From positions 124,001-188,000 of the forward strand of contig BQMJ01000048.1 in assembly GCA_025991245.1 (NCBI GenBank): DNA of 64,000 bases. Direction: 5' to 3'. This document shows positions 49,407 to 59,112 of this stretch, piece after piece (positions within the stretch are counted from its first letter, which is position 1; every line of letters begins with the position of its first letter). The translations under genes and the position numbers were made by a program. The stretch comes from Galdieria partita (taxonomy: Eukaryota > Rhodophyta > Bangiophyceae > Galdieriales > Galdieriaceae). Under the pieces are notes generated by a model. That model worked only from the letters and a program-made list of their open reading frames with translations. It had not been told where the DNA came from and searched no databases.

Positions 49407-51230
49407 CCAACTTTGTCTCTCAATCTCGAAACCCGATGGATGGACGACTGCTTTGGAGCCAATCAATAATGGCGATGGATTTGTGTAGTCTTAGCCAACT
49501 GAATTGTTGTTGTGCAAACAAACAAAATCCTACAAATTTCACAAAGATTAAACTAAATATGTTTGAGTGGAAAAATTGTCTTTCAATGAACAAGTGAAAA
49601 CTACAATTTGAGTAATTGCAGTTCCCACTATTGATTTTGTTTAAATTGCTCTTTCAGAGTGAAATATTGTACTGACTTTTTTCGGTTGTTTAAAATGTTG
49701 TAAAGTTTGAAAAATCACGTTGTTATTTATTCAATTTTTATGTCTTGACAATAACCATATGATTGAGGATTCTAGGAGTAGCCTTGACATTTGATCATTG
49801 TTTACTAAAATTGCGAAAATGTATCGCTTGCAAAGACAGAAACGGCTCCTTTGCATATGATTGACAAACATTTCCAACACAATCTTTGAATAATTCTTAT
49901 GAAAAATATGCTTTTAACTTATCCAGACTTGGTTCACCTGATACTCTCGTACAATTTATTTTCTCAATAAGAGTCCTTTACATAGTACTTGTATGGTTTA
50001 TTTTCAGATGATTGCTTTGCTGAAAATAATGACTAGCAATATTTATGACAAGTTTTGACTATTTAACAAAAAGGATTTCCATTTAAAGTCTTTTTCCGAC
50101 AGGCTCAATTAGATTTGCTGTCTAAAGTGACAATAAATAAAAGTGCTGCTCTTCAAGAAATCCATAGAGTCAATTGATTTGAACTAAATAACAATATGCT
50201 AGTCATTGAGGAGAAACAGTTTCTTCTCGGGCAACAGTCAGATGTACCTTGTCACAGATTTCGTCATAGCGATATCATCTCAAGACAATACATACAAGAG
50301 TTTTGAAATAAAAGTAGGTCAACAAACTATCGAGCAACCAAGGTCGAGTTGTACGAAATGCCATTCTGTAAAAGCAAAGGTTCTAACATATTTCCAAGAA
50401 ACTGTTTGTATAACAATTTGAAGACTTTAAAGGTAAAATGTCAAACGTTGTTATGATTACGAGTTAGTCTTGGATAGCTTATAATGACTGATTGATTTAG
50501 TGTTAAAACTTTAAATGGGTCTTTTTAAAATGACAATCAAGTTGCATATATCATTTTGTTGGGATTCATGATCAATCGGTATTCTATGATTCCGTGACAA
50601 CTTTGCACAATCTTCTATAAAAGGGAGTGCGTATCCTTCTTCTTGAAAAATAAGATCAGTATCCTCTAGTAGCATTCATTCAATCCAATTGCATTCATGG
50701 ATGTAATTCATGGAGTTCACCTAATATATTGATAGAATATTTTCGATTCCTTCTTGGAATAAACTATATTTTACCTTCCACATTTTCTTGTAGGATTTAT
50801 GATTCCAAACCAACGAAACTATAAGTTGACAGTTCCAGAGTGTTCAACTAGTCCCCTTTTGATGGTTGCACCAGTTGGACATCATTCAAACAGAGTTTTC
50901 AGTTGAAAGATATGAATGATCAAACTCAATATGGTCTCTGACATTGTATTTGCTGGTAGCATAAAGATAACAATATTCTAAACTATGTTCTCATAATAAA
51001 AAAGTAAACAGGTAATACTATTTTATACATACACTTGTTGATTGAAAGACTCTGTGAAAAAGAATGACAAGTGATGTTGGTAATTAGATAACTTTTGATG
51101 CTGTTCTATGACAATCATCACAGATTTTAGAATACCACTAGTACATTTAAAAAGAAGTTTGCAAAAATATTTAATTCAAATGTTGCAGAGCGAATTACCG
51201 AATGAACAATTGAATATACGAATTCAAACT
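49407..51230. other. B-C intergenic region
   Basis: About 1.8 kb upstream of type B and downstream of type C. It has no convincing gene. Its sequence is retained with small changes at 61,400-63,220, and it includes the first copy of the ca. 0.4 kb noncoding block. A plus-strand open frame at 50206-50421 is not kept open in the other copy. Confidence 0.6.
50435..50857. repeat. Noncoding block R, copy 1
   Basis: Shares an ordered series of near-identical strings with 57,975-58,380 and 62,463-62,857: TTCATGATCAA...GGTAT, ATGATTCC, ACAACTTTGCA, TCTTCTTGAAAAATA, AGCATTCATTCAATCCAAT, TTCCTTCTTGGAATAAA and TCCAGAGTGTTCAACTAGTCC. A TATAAAAGGG string at about 50,616 is present only in this copy. No conserved open frame. 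Confidence 0.85.
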
Positions 51231-53333
51231 TTATTGCCAACTTAACAAACTGTGCCGGACTCGTTTAAGTAGATCAAGTCCAAAGTTTTTCAAAAAGGGA
51301 CGATCAGTAGAAGAGAATGCCTTTTCAAGTCCATTCAATATTTCTTTGTCAATGAGCATTTCTACATCTCTTTCACAAAGAATAACAAGCTCACAATTGG
51401 AAGGAATCGTAAAAGATTCACTTTCAATAGACATTCCACTACTGTAACAACGACTTTGGTCACCCAACTCGCTTGCAACATTGAATGCTAATTTTGTACC
51501 AACTATAATAAGCATACAATGATTCTTACCAGGTGCGTTGGATAAAACTTGATTAGAAACAGGAACAAGAAATTTTTCTGCTTCTTCAATAATATCTGAC
51601 CAGCCAACTCGTTCAGAATTCCAACGACCTTTGCAAGCAACTCCCACAATAAGAACTTTAGAATCAACAGGAGATTGCAATTTGAACATAATATCAGGAC
51701 TATACGAATTGGTGTCTACTGGAATATAAACCCTGTCAAAATAAAGTGCTTCGTGAATAATCTTGTTCCATTCATTACTTTCATAAGTTTTCCGTTTCTT
51801 GTTTGATTCACTCCTTGATTCAGAAACACCAACAGATCTCATGTAATCAAGAGGTAAAGGTTCCCTGATAGGAAGTTTCATTTCTTTAAATACGGCGGAT
51901 AACTGACATAACAACTCCCTAAACTCATTTCGTACTTTGGACGAAAGCATCAAAATAAGTAGGACGGCAACAATTCCTTCAAATACTCGACACTTTGAAG
52001 AAAAGAAACAATCAACTGGCTCTAATTTGAGTGATCCTAAAAGTGTCTCTTCCAATAACGAGAGAGATGATAGATACTCAAAGTTTCCAACGAAAACCTT
52101 TGGAATCAGCACTTGAAAAGTATCCTGATCAATAGGATATCGATAGAGTCCCATTTCATTAACAGCGTCAAACAAATAACATTCCGAGTTTAGTTCATCA
52201 TATAGTTTGAAAGGTATATGATACAGAGCCATCATCAACAATATGCCAAATTCACTTTTTCTATCCTCGTCTGAAGTTGATATGTATTGTATAAACGGTT
52301 CAGCACAGATTCTTTGGAAACTATCCTCATTCATACATGATAAACATTCATCTTTCAACATAAAAGATTGTCCTCTTGTTTGTACATAATTCAAAAGCAT
52401 ATTCACTGCACGTGTAAGCAAACCAGGGACTCCACCGGTAGATTCCAGTAGTGCCTCTGCCAATTCATTTACTGAAAAAGAAGGACTACATAGAATATCA
52501 CAAACTCGAGATTGAACCTGTCCTTTGAGATGGCTCTTTTCAAGGAATTCAATGAGATTGGAAGATCTTAAAGGTGATAACGAAATAAAGTGTAGCAACA
52601 CCCTTGGTCCAAAAGCTACAGAATTCTTAATTCTTAAACCCTCGCTTTTCCCAACAACAATAACGAACAGATTGTTTTCGTTACACAACTCACGAACAAT
52701 CTCAAAGAAGTCGTTGTATGGAAAAACTTCACCATCTTGTGTCCTTTCGAAATCAAATTCGTCGTAACTTTCGTCTAGAGCACCAATCTCATCAAACACC
52801 ACAAGAAGAAACTGATCAGTACGCATGTTTAATACTTCACGGATTTTCTCAATTAACATATCAGTTCTAAGTTTAAAGACTTCGAAACACTCATCAGGGT
52901 CCGGTTCTTCAAACCCCGATCGTAGACAGGCCGACTGGTACAACAAGTAAAAAAGTGCCCATCTTAGACTTCTTTTCTCAGGATCAGTTCGTTCAAGTTC
53001 TCTCAAGTCAACGTACAAGAAAGCCGAATCTTTCAACCTATCCAAAAACTCTTTCTTGGAAGAGTTCGAAGCAAAAGACGACAGGGAAGTTTCACTCAAC
53101 CTCCGTATCAACTCCAAATAGTTGATACAAAAAGTAGTCTTGCCGGATCCAAACATATGAGGCGCGAATGGGATTGTCAAACGGTAATAGGTACTGCTTA
53201 ACTGACCCTTAAGTTGCTTTCGGTTATTGTGAAGTTCGTAAAGTTCTTCTGTAACGAGGTACGCATCCTCTTCACGACCTACAACAACAGGCTCGAACGT
53301 GTCACGAGGAACCCACTTATCACCGAATATCAT
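51231..53333 (-). CDS. Type C ATPase-nuclease-like protein
   Basis: Single exon of about 700 residues from the ATG at 53333; the open frame runs a little further upstream but only from a TTG. Walker A is APHMFGSGKTTFCINYLE near residue 60 and Walker B is QFLLVVFDEIGALDESYDEF near 175-190. IVVGKSEG follows as a sensor-like strand, and STGGVPGLLTRAVNML is the GGVP motif. After a helical middle, residues 520-620 look like a restriction-endonuclease fold: YFDRVYIPVDTNSYSPDIMF then VLIVGVACKGRW, a PD...(x)xK arrangement with Cys-Lys in place of (D/E)xK. A basic run, ESNKKRKTYES, precedes it. No leader peptide is seen, so a cytosolic or nuclear location is likely, unlike type B. Looks whole. Function unknown. 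Confidence 0.78.
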   Translation of the reverse strand: MIFGDKWVPRDTFEPVVVGREEDAYLVTEELYELHNNRKQLKGQLSSTYYRLTIPFAPHMFGSGKTTFCINYLELIRRLSETSLSSFASNSSKKEFLDRLKDSAFLYVDLRELERTDPEKRSLRWALFYLLYQSACLRSGFEEPDPDECFEVFKLRTDMLIEKIREVLNMRTDQFLLVVFDEIGALDESYDEFDFERTQDGEVFPYNDFFEIVRELCNENNLFVIVVGKSEGLRIKNSVAFGPRVLLHFISLSPLRSSNLIEFLEKSHLKGQVQSRVCDILCSPSFSVNELAEALLESTGGVPGLLTRAVNMLLNYVQTRGQSFMLKDECLSCMNEDSFQRICAEPFIQYISTSDEDRKSEFGILLMMALYHIPFKLYDELNSECYLFDAVNEMGLYRYPIDQDTFQVLIPKVFVGNFEYLSSLSLLEETLLGSLKLEPVDCFFSSKCRVFEGIVAVLLILMLSSKVRNEFRELLCQLSAVFKEMKLPIREPLPLDYMRSVGVSESRSESNKKRKTYESNEWNKIIHEALYFDRVYIPVDTNSYSPDIMFKLQSPVDSKVLIVGVACKGRWNSERVGWSDIIEEAEKFLVPVSNQVLSNAPGKNHCMLIIVGTKLAFNVASELGDQSRCYSSGMSIESESFTIPSNCELVILCERDVEMLIDKEILNGLEKAFSSTDRPFLKNFGLDLLKRVRHSLLSWQ

Positions 53334-54284
53334 CGTCGCCAAAACGAAATCGGCAATATGCGTCAAAAAAGGATATTCCGAAAAACACTTAGTTCCATAC
53401 TTGTGCGTCGGGTGTTGTACTTTCTGTTGTTGAATTCAAAGAAGAGTGTCTTTGAAATATGAGTAGAAACTTGTGATGTGTCTTCGTTCGTCCAAATACC
53501 ATTCCAACTGTTGTATTCAACAGTTATTAGAGCTTTAAGAAAGAGATATATCTCTATCGAGAACGACTCTTGTGTTCATAGTAGATATGCGAGATCAAAA
53601 GACACCTTTGAGCATAGTATTTGGAGACATCTGTATTTGGTCCTTGCAATGCGGTACTTTTCTCTGCAATTGTACTTTACTGACTCCTGTGTATCTCTCT
53701 CTCTTGGAAGATACCAGTGTTCAAAGACCTCGTTTATAGCGCTTTAAGTTTTCACAAATAATCTTGTACAAGTATCTTGAACTATCTAGATAAAGAGATG
53801 TTATTCAAGCCCACTCAAGGAAACCTTGAATAACGGTCCCAATCGGAATAGTTTCCACTGCAGCTTGATCTCTTTGTCACTTCTTTACAATCGCTATAGA
53901 TAATAGAAACTTGTTTTATGCTGTTTTTGTCAATTTCTGTTGATCAAAGTAACTGTTCTTTTCCATAAAGAGCAGCACAACAGAGACCAAAGGGCTTGAG
54001 AGATATCGTCATGAGAACCATTTCAGTCCAAAAAGGAGAATATTGCATAGTTCAAATAGCGAATAACATATGTGAAATATTTTCAGAGAAAGAGATATAA
54101 ATGTTGAAACAAATGAACTTGTGTCTTCCAAGTCGTTCTACTGTATGATGCACTACAAGATGTTGAGCATTATATAAGAAGTGAACAACTGACAGCATTT
54201 ATTCTCCACATGCGTTCAACTCTATAAAGATCATAAAGCGTGATAGAGAAAATCAAAAGGAAGCGAAACTTGGATATAAAAAAC
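53334..54284. other. C-A' intergenic region
   Basis: About 950 bases without a recognised gene. Plus-strand frames at 53214-53462 (mostly antisense to type C) and 53478-53747 have no motif. It does not contain the noncoding block R. Confidence 0.5.
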
Positions 54285-56924
54285 TCAGGTACTTTGCCTA
54301 TCTTTTATATAAGTTCTCATACCAGCAACAACTTTGACTCGTAACAAGGAATCATCAATACCCATCTGCTCTAATATGTTCGAGTCTATGACTCCCATGT
54401 CTCGCTCCGAAAACTTGCATAGACATTCGTAACATTGAGTTGATTCTTCCTCAGTTAAATGACAATATACTTTCAAAAAGTTCATCCAGTCAAAAGAAAC
54501 TTGCACTGAGCTCGGAACAGAAATAGTCGATTCTCCTCTCGTATCTTCCACTTGCATCATATTCATATCCATACTTGAACGAGTACTTCTTCTTTCCATC
54601 CTTCCACTATTCCTTTCATATTCTTCAAATGGAATACGTCTTAACAAATCTACAAACGAATTGCTCAACAAATCAGAAAGTGGTTTCAGTTGTTCCAACC
54701 ATCCAGGATTGTCTGCAAACACTCTTTCAAGTTCTTCGCTAGCCTTGCGACCTAAAAAGGTTTGCAAAGATGTAGTTGAACATACTACAACTTGACAATG
54801 AGGAGGTATCCTCAACCACTCTTCTCGTATATTCTGTGGTTGTATCTCAGAGTTGATAGAACTGTAAACAATATTATTAGTGTTGTCTTCATAATAAACT
54901 CCACTATTCAATATCCAATTCTGATTATCACGAAAATGTCTGGAAACTTCTTCAGCATACTTGTCGCTTACAATCAACTGAATGGCTGTTAAATCATTCT
55001 GTTCCAATTCAAGCTGTGACGCCACTGGATGTAAAAATTTAGCAACTTCTGCCTTAATCATTGAACGTCCAACACCAGAACTTGACAACTGAAAACATTT
55101 CAATGCAATGCCTATCAAATATACTCTCTTCTTGGTGGTTTCAGTCTCCATAGGTGTTTGCTCTGAAGAAGATTCACCTTGAATAGCAAGGAAAGAATTG
55201 TCTTTCATATCTGTGACTCGAATAAGAACATCAGGTCCATTGGAGTTTTGTCGAATAGGAACAAATATTCCATCTTTTGATAAATACTTTTCAAAAAATG
55301 GTTTCCAAGCAGTGACATGGTAAGTTGCTTCGTTAGCACTATGGATTCTACTCACTGTCGAACTAAATGCTGGAACATAATTGGGAATAGGATCCACTTT
55401 TAAGCTGCCAATGGTTTTAGCAGACTCTATTGATATATGTTCTATAAAACTATGTCGAAATATACTCAATTCTCCTAGTTTGGAACAGAAACACCAGCGA
55501 ACATAAAGAATAAGAGTAAATATAATTTCAAATTTGAAACCACGACTGGAAAGTGAATCCAATCGACTGATTGATGAAAATAAACTACAAATAAAACGAA
55601 AAGGAGGAATATTCCGATATCGCGATTGAATATGCTTTAGTACAATCTTTGGAAAAACCAACTTGAAAAATGTTTCCTTTCTGAATCCAAAGGGTGTCCT
55701 GCTTGCTTCGTCTTGTTCATTTCTCGAGCAACTCACATAATAAAAACCGAAATGGTTGGCAATATCCAAAACATATTCAGGATAACTTCCTAAACCACCA
55801 AATAGAGTCTCTCTCTTTGGAATACGAAATTCTAAAATACTCGCAAGAAGCATAGAAGAAAAAACAATCATTGATTCGGGTGTCATACGAGAAAGAGTTA
55901 CTACGAGAGAAGTAGTCGGAGCAATTTTCTCCATTTCCTCTTTCATTTCATCCTCTGAAAGATCACATAAACTATTCCAACGTTCACATATACTTCCCAA
56001 TTCATTTAAAACATGAACAACATAGTAAGGAACACCACCTGTATAATCATATACTTGTTTGAAGAACCAATCATGTCCCTCAGGATGACTCGGAAACAAT
56101 ACTTTTAGAATAGGTACATTATGACAAGTAGCATTCTGTATAAAGTACTTGACAGTTGCTTCTGAAAAAGGATCCAACCGAAGAAAATTTAACGCTATTC
56201 GGGAAGGCATTGCATCCTCTTCTCTACTAATTATACAATCCGATCTCCCCGCAACAATACAAATGACAAAAGGTTTACTTACAACCACTGATAAAACTCT
56301 AAAGAAGGCACGGTACACGTTGTGCAGTCGATTTGCTCCTTGTGAAACCATCAATTCCTGAAACATTTTGAATTTGTCGTCTTCTAAAGCTCCAATTTCA
56401 TCAATAAACAAATATAAATAACGTTTCTTGGTTACTTGCAAGAGTTTCTGAAACCATTTTTCTGGATTACCAATACAGGAGAGAACTTGAGAAAGTAAAT
56501 CTGCACCGTTGGGAAACCGGGAAAGAGCTTTCTCACTTATCCACTCCAAAAGTGTATCTTCAAAACATGTTCCCCTCGGTACATGGAGAAGATTCAACAC
56601 AACATATAAAGTCTCGTTTAACAGAGCGTGTAGAGAACGTTCTCCTACATTCTCCCCTTCTGCAATGCCAGGGAGACCATTTTTATCTAAATATTGCAAT
56701 AAAAACTCTTTGTTGATTGAAAGGAACCTTTGGAAATGCTGCCCGAAGGCGCTTTTGCCGCTCCCATACATTTGCGGAGCGTAGCTGACGTGAGGTCGAA
56801 GCATTGTCGATGTACCGTCTTGTTCCAAAGGATACGATAGTAGAAAACTTTCTAGAACTTGCAATACCGCTGATTCTCTATTGACAAGGGGAAATTCGAT
56901 ACTTTCAACACGAATAGTGTTCAT
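54285..56924 (-). CDS. Type A ATPase-nuclease-like protein with C-terminal SAM-like domain
   Basis: Single exon, about 879 residues, apparently whole, starting at the ATG at 56924. It begins MNTIRVESIEFPLVNRESAV, as does the degraded copy at 46.3 kb. Walker A SYAPQMYGSGKSAFGQHFQR lies at residues 48-67, Walker B KRYLYLFIDEIGALEDDKF at about 167-185, and YDYTGGVPYYVVHVLNEL at about 292-309. Near 560-610, KDGIFVPIRQNSNGPDVLIR and RVYLIGIALKC form a PD...xLK pair like the nuclease fold of type C. After an Arg/Ser/Met-rich linker, residues 815-879 resemble a SAM domain (FDWMNFLKVYCHLTEEE, then ILEQMGIDDSLLRVKVVAGM). SAM domains usually mediate polymer or partner contacts. Function unknown. Confidence 0.8.
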   Translation of the reverse strand: MNTIRVESIEFPLVNRESAVLQVLESFLLSYPLEQDGTSTMLRPHVSYAPQMYGSGKSAFGQHFQRFLSINKEFLLQYLDKNGLPGIAEGENVGERSLHALLNETLYVVLNLLHVPRGTCFEDTLLEWISEKALSRFPNGADLLSQVLSCIGNPEKWFQKLLQVTKKRYLYLFIDEIGALEDDKFKMFQELMVSQGANRLHNVYRAFFRVLSVVVSKPFVICIVAGRSDCIISREEDAMPSRIALNFLRLDPFSEATVKYFIQNATCHNVPILKVLFPSHPEGHDWFFKQVYDYTGGVPYYVVHVLNELGSICERWNSLCDLSEDEMKEEMEKIAPTTSLVVTLSRMTPESMIVFSSMLLASILEFRIPKRETLFGGLGSYPEYVLDIANHFGFYYVSCSRNEQDEASRTPFGFRKETFFKLVFPKIVLKHIQSRYRNIPPFRFICSLFSSISRLDSLSSRGFKFEIIFTLILYVRWCFCSKLGELSIFRHSFIEHISIESAKTIGSLKVDPIPNYVPAFSSTVSRIHSANEATYHVTAWKPFFEKYLSKDGIFVPIRQNSNGPDVLIRVTDMKDNSFLAIQGESSSEQTPMETETTKKRVYLIGIALKCFQLSSSGVGRSMIKAEVAKFLHPVASQLELEQNDLTAIQLIVSDKYAEEVSRHFRDNQNWILNSGVYYEDNTNNIVYSSINSEIQPQNIREEWLRIPPHCQVVVCSTTSLQTFLGRKASEELERVFADNPGWLEQLKPLSDLLSNSFVDLLRRIPFEEYERNSGRMERRSTRSSMDMNMMQVEDTRGESTISVPSSVQVSFDWMNFLKVYCHLTEEESTQCYECLCKFSERDMGVIDSNILEQMGIDDSLLRVKVVAGMRTYIKDRQST

Positions 56925-59112
56925 TCTGTAAACTCGCAACAACCACAACAGATCACCGAATCACACAACAATAATCCAATTGAGGGAATCATTTGAGTGC
57001 CGCAAAAGTTCTTGAAGAAAGTTTAAGCTGTTCTGTAAGAGTAATGTATAGGCTACGTATGAGAGCTTATAGTATAGTCCTACTTTCAATTGACTTTGTT
57101 GTTTTCCCTGTGACATAGTTATTTGTTTTCACAGTGGACAAATAACGGATTGACTCACTTTCAGAACATTGTGTAAATTCAACAAACAAAACATATTTGG
57201 GAAACTTTGTCGTCTTGAGTAGATAGTTTGTTTGCTTGTTTCTTTTAGTGTGATAATAACTTTGGGTATAAAGTTTGCTTCTAATTTTGTTGTTGGCATT
57301 TTCAGTTCGGAGGACTTTCTTCAGGTTGTACAAGTCGACTTTTTACCTCTGAATTCATTTGAGCAGTCAACGATTCATTTTGAACATTGGTTTCCACTCA
57401 ACTTTCAGTATCTGCTTTGTAGTCTCTAGTATTCAAGCGAAAATCAACTGTGTTTATTTCAAGAATAATGTCGTGATAGAAGGTTCCAAACTTGCACTGA
57501 GTTTTAGCAATTGATCCAGTAAGACCTGTTATAAGTCAGCTTTATTTGATTGGGTGTTGTTTGAAAGTAGTTTTATTAGGGAACTGTTCTACAGAGTCTT
57601 GTGAAATAGGGTTGAAACTCCGCTTTGAAGATATTTTGCAGTGATCCAACTAGATTCTCAGCTATGTCTTGTGTTTGTTGAATAGTTTGCAATTTCCATA
57701 TGTCAACATTTGTCTATTGAGAGACTCTTGTGAAAGTGAAAAAGACGAACTATAGTTGACTATGCCTGATTTTTGAACAGTCAATGACACTGCATGTCTT
57801 CGTAAAGCCTATTTCGCTATTACAAATTTAGTTGAGATCTGGAATCCAACTGCTAGCAAACCTAATTCTTGCTGTGACTTGTTTCGAGGCAACTGATGAA
57901 GTAAAGTTTCTACTCAAAACTTACAGCCCAAGTCTAACTGTGAATGCTGGAGTAACCACAACAGAGATACGAAAATGTAAAATGATGACAAGTTAGCTTG
58001 CGTTGATTATAATGACTGATTGATTGAGTGGTACAACTTGAAATGATTCAATTTTAAATGACTATATTTGAGTACAATCATTTTGTCCCGATTCATGATC
58101 AATCGGTATTCTATGATTCCGTTACAACTTTGCACAATCTTCTCTAGGAAGGCTTGCGTATCTTTCTTCTTGAAAAATAAGGTCAATATCCTCTAGGAGC
58201 ATTCATTCAATCCAATAACAGTCATGGCTGCAATTTATGTTCACCTTTTGACTTGATAGAATACTCTCCATTCCTTCTTGGAATAAATTACATCTTACCT
58301 TCTACATTTTCTTCTTGGGTTTATGAGTAGAATAAAACGAAACTACAAGTTGATAGTTCCAGAGTGTTCGACTAGTCCTGGCTCCATCACAATGTGATTG
58401 GAAGGGAGAAGAATCTTTGGAGACTGTGTTTGAAGTTGGATTGCCAAGATTTTGACGCTCAACGCAGTTTATTAGAAGTTGTTATAGAAGTTTTATTATC
58501 CATTTGCTTTTTTTTGTGTTGTAACATTCAAACCAGCCACGACCAGCCCGCAACCGCGAGTTCCAATAGTTTCTGGTTTCTATTTCGATATATCAATATT
58601 GACTATCCCTGTGGCGTGTATTTTAAAAACAACTCTTGCTGCTTGTTCCTGGTCTTCACTGCAAATTATGTGTCCACGTTGTTGAGTGCAGAGTCAACTT
58701 GAAAGATTACAAGCTTTTTGGCCCACTAAGGTGTTCTTTTGGTTTTATGAAGAGGACCAATTATAAGGCAGAATTCTCACAAGAAACATAAAGCCAGTCC
58801 TAAATAGCAACAGTTTAGTATATCAAGAAAAGAATACCACAATTTGACGAATAAGTAAGGTAACTCGAAAATATGGACAACTTTGACTACGATAAGCTTA
58901 AAGTCTGAAAATCTAAGTAACATTCTCTATATTTAAAAAAGTAGAACAACGGCGGAATGTACATTTCATCGCAGCAGCTACTCGAGGAGAGACATGAAGA
59001 GAAATTTCTTGACAGGTGCTTATCAATCTTTGATAAACATTATCATTTTCTATAGAACTGAAAAAGGATAATTTTGGAATGTCAATTCAACTGAAGGCAC
59101 TCAAGTAACAAA
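56925..59112. other. A'-B' intergenic region
   Basis: About 2.2 kb. It contains the second noncoding block R and otherwise AT-rich DNA. A plus-strand open frame at 58394-58702 directly follows the block but has no known motif and no counterpart after the other two blocks. No RNA gene recognised. Confidence 0.5.
57975..58380. repeat. Noncoding block R, copy 2
   Basis: Same ordered strings as copy 1, but placed between A' and B' rather than between B and C. Similarity fades sharply just left of 57,975 and right of 58,380, so these give the best estimate of the block's limits. Confidence 0.83.

Larger units (their letters stand above)
46980..52013. repeat. Duplicated B-C segment, left copy
   Basis: Covers type B, the 1.8 kb B-C intergenic DNA and the 3' part of type C. 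It aligns by eye with 59,110-64,000 along its whole length, coding and noncoding, at an offset of about 12.0-12.1 kb. The duplication may extend further right, since the right copy is cut by the window end. Confidence 0.9.

Noticed and set aside
50206-50421. Plus-strand 71-residue open frame in the B-C spacer
   Set aside because: Not kept open in the duplicated spacer at 62 kb.
58394-58702. Plus-strand 102-residue open frame after block R copy 2
   Set aside because: Cys- and Phe-rich chance-like composition, no counterpart after the other two copies of the block.
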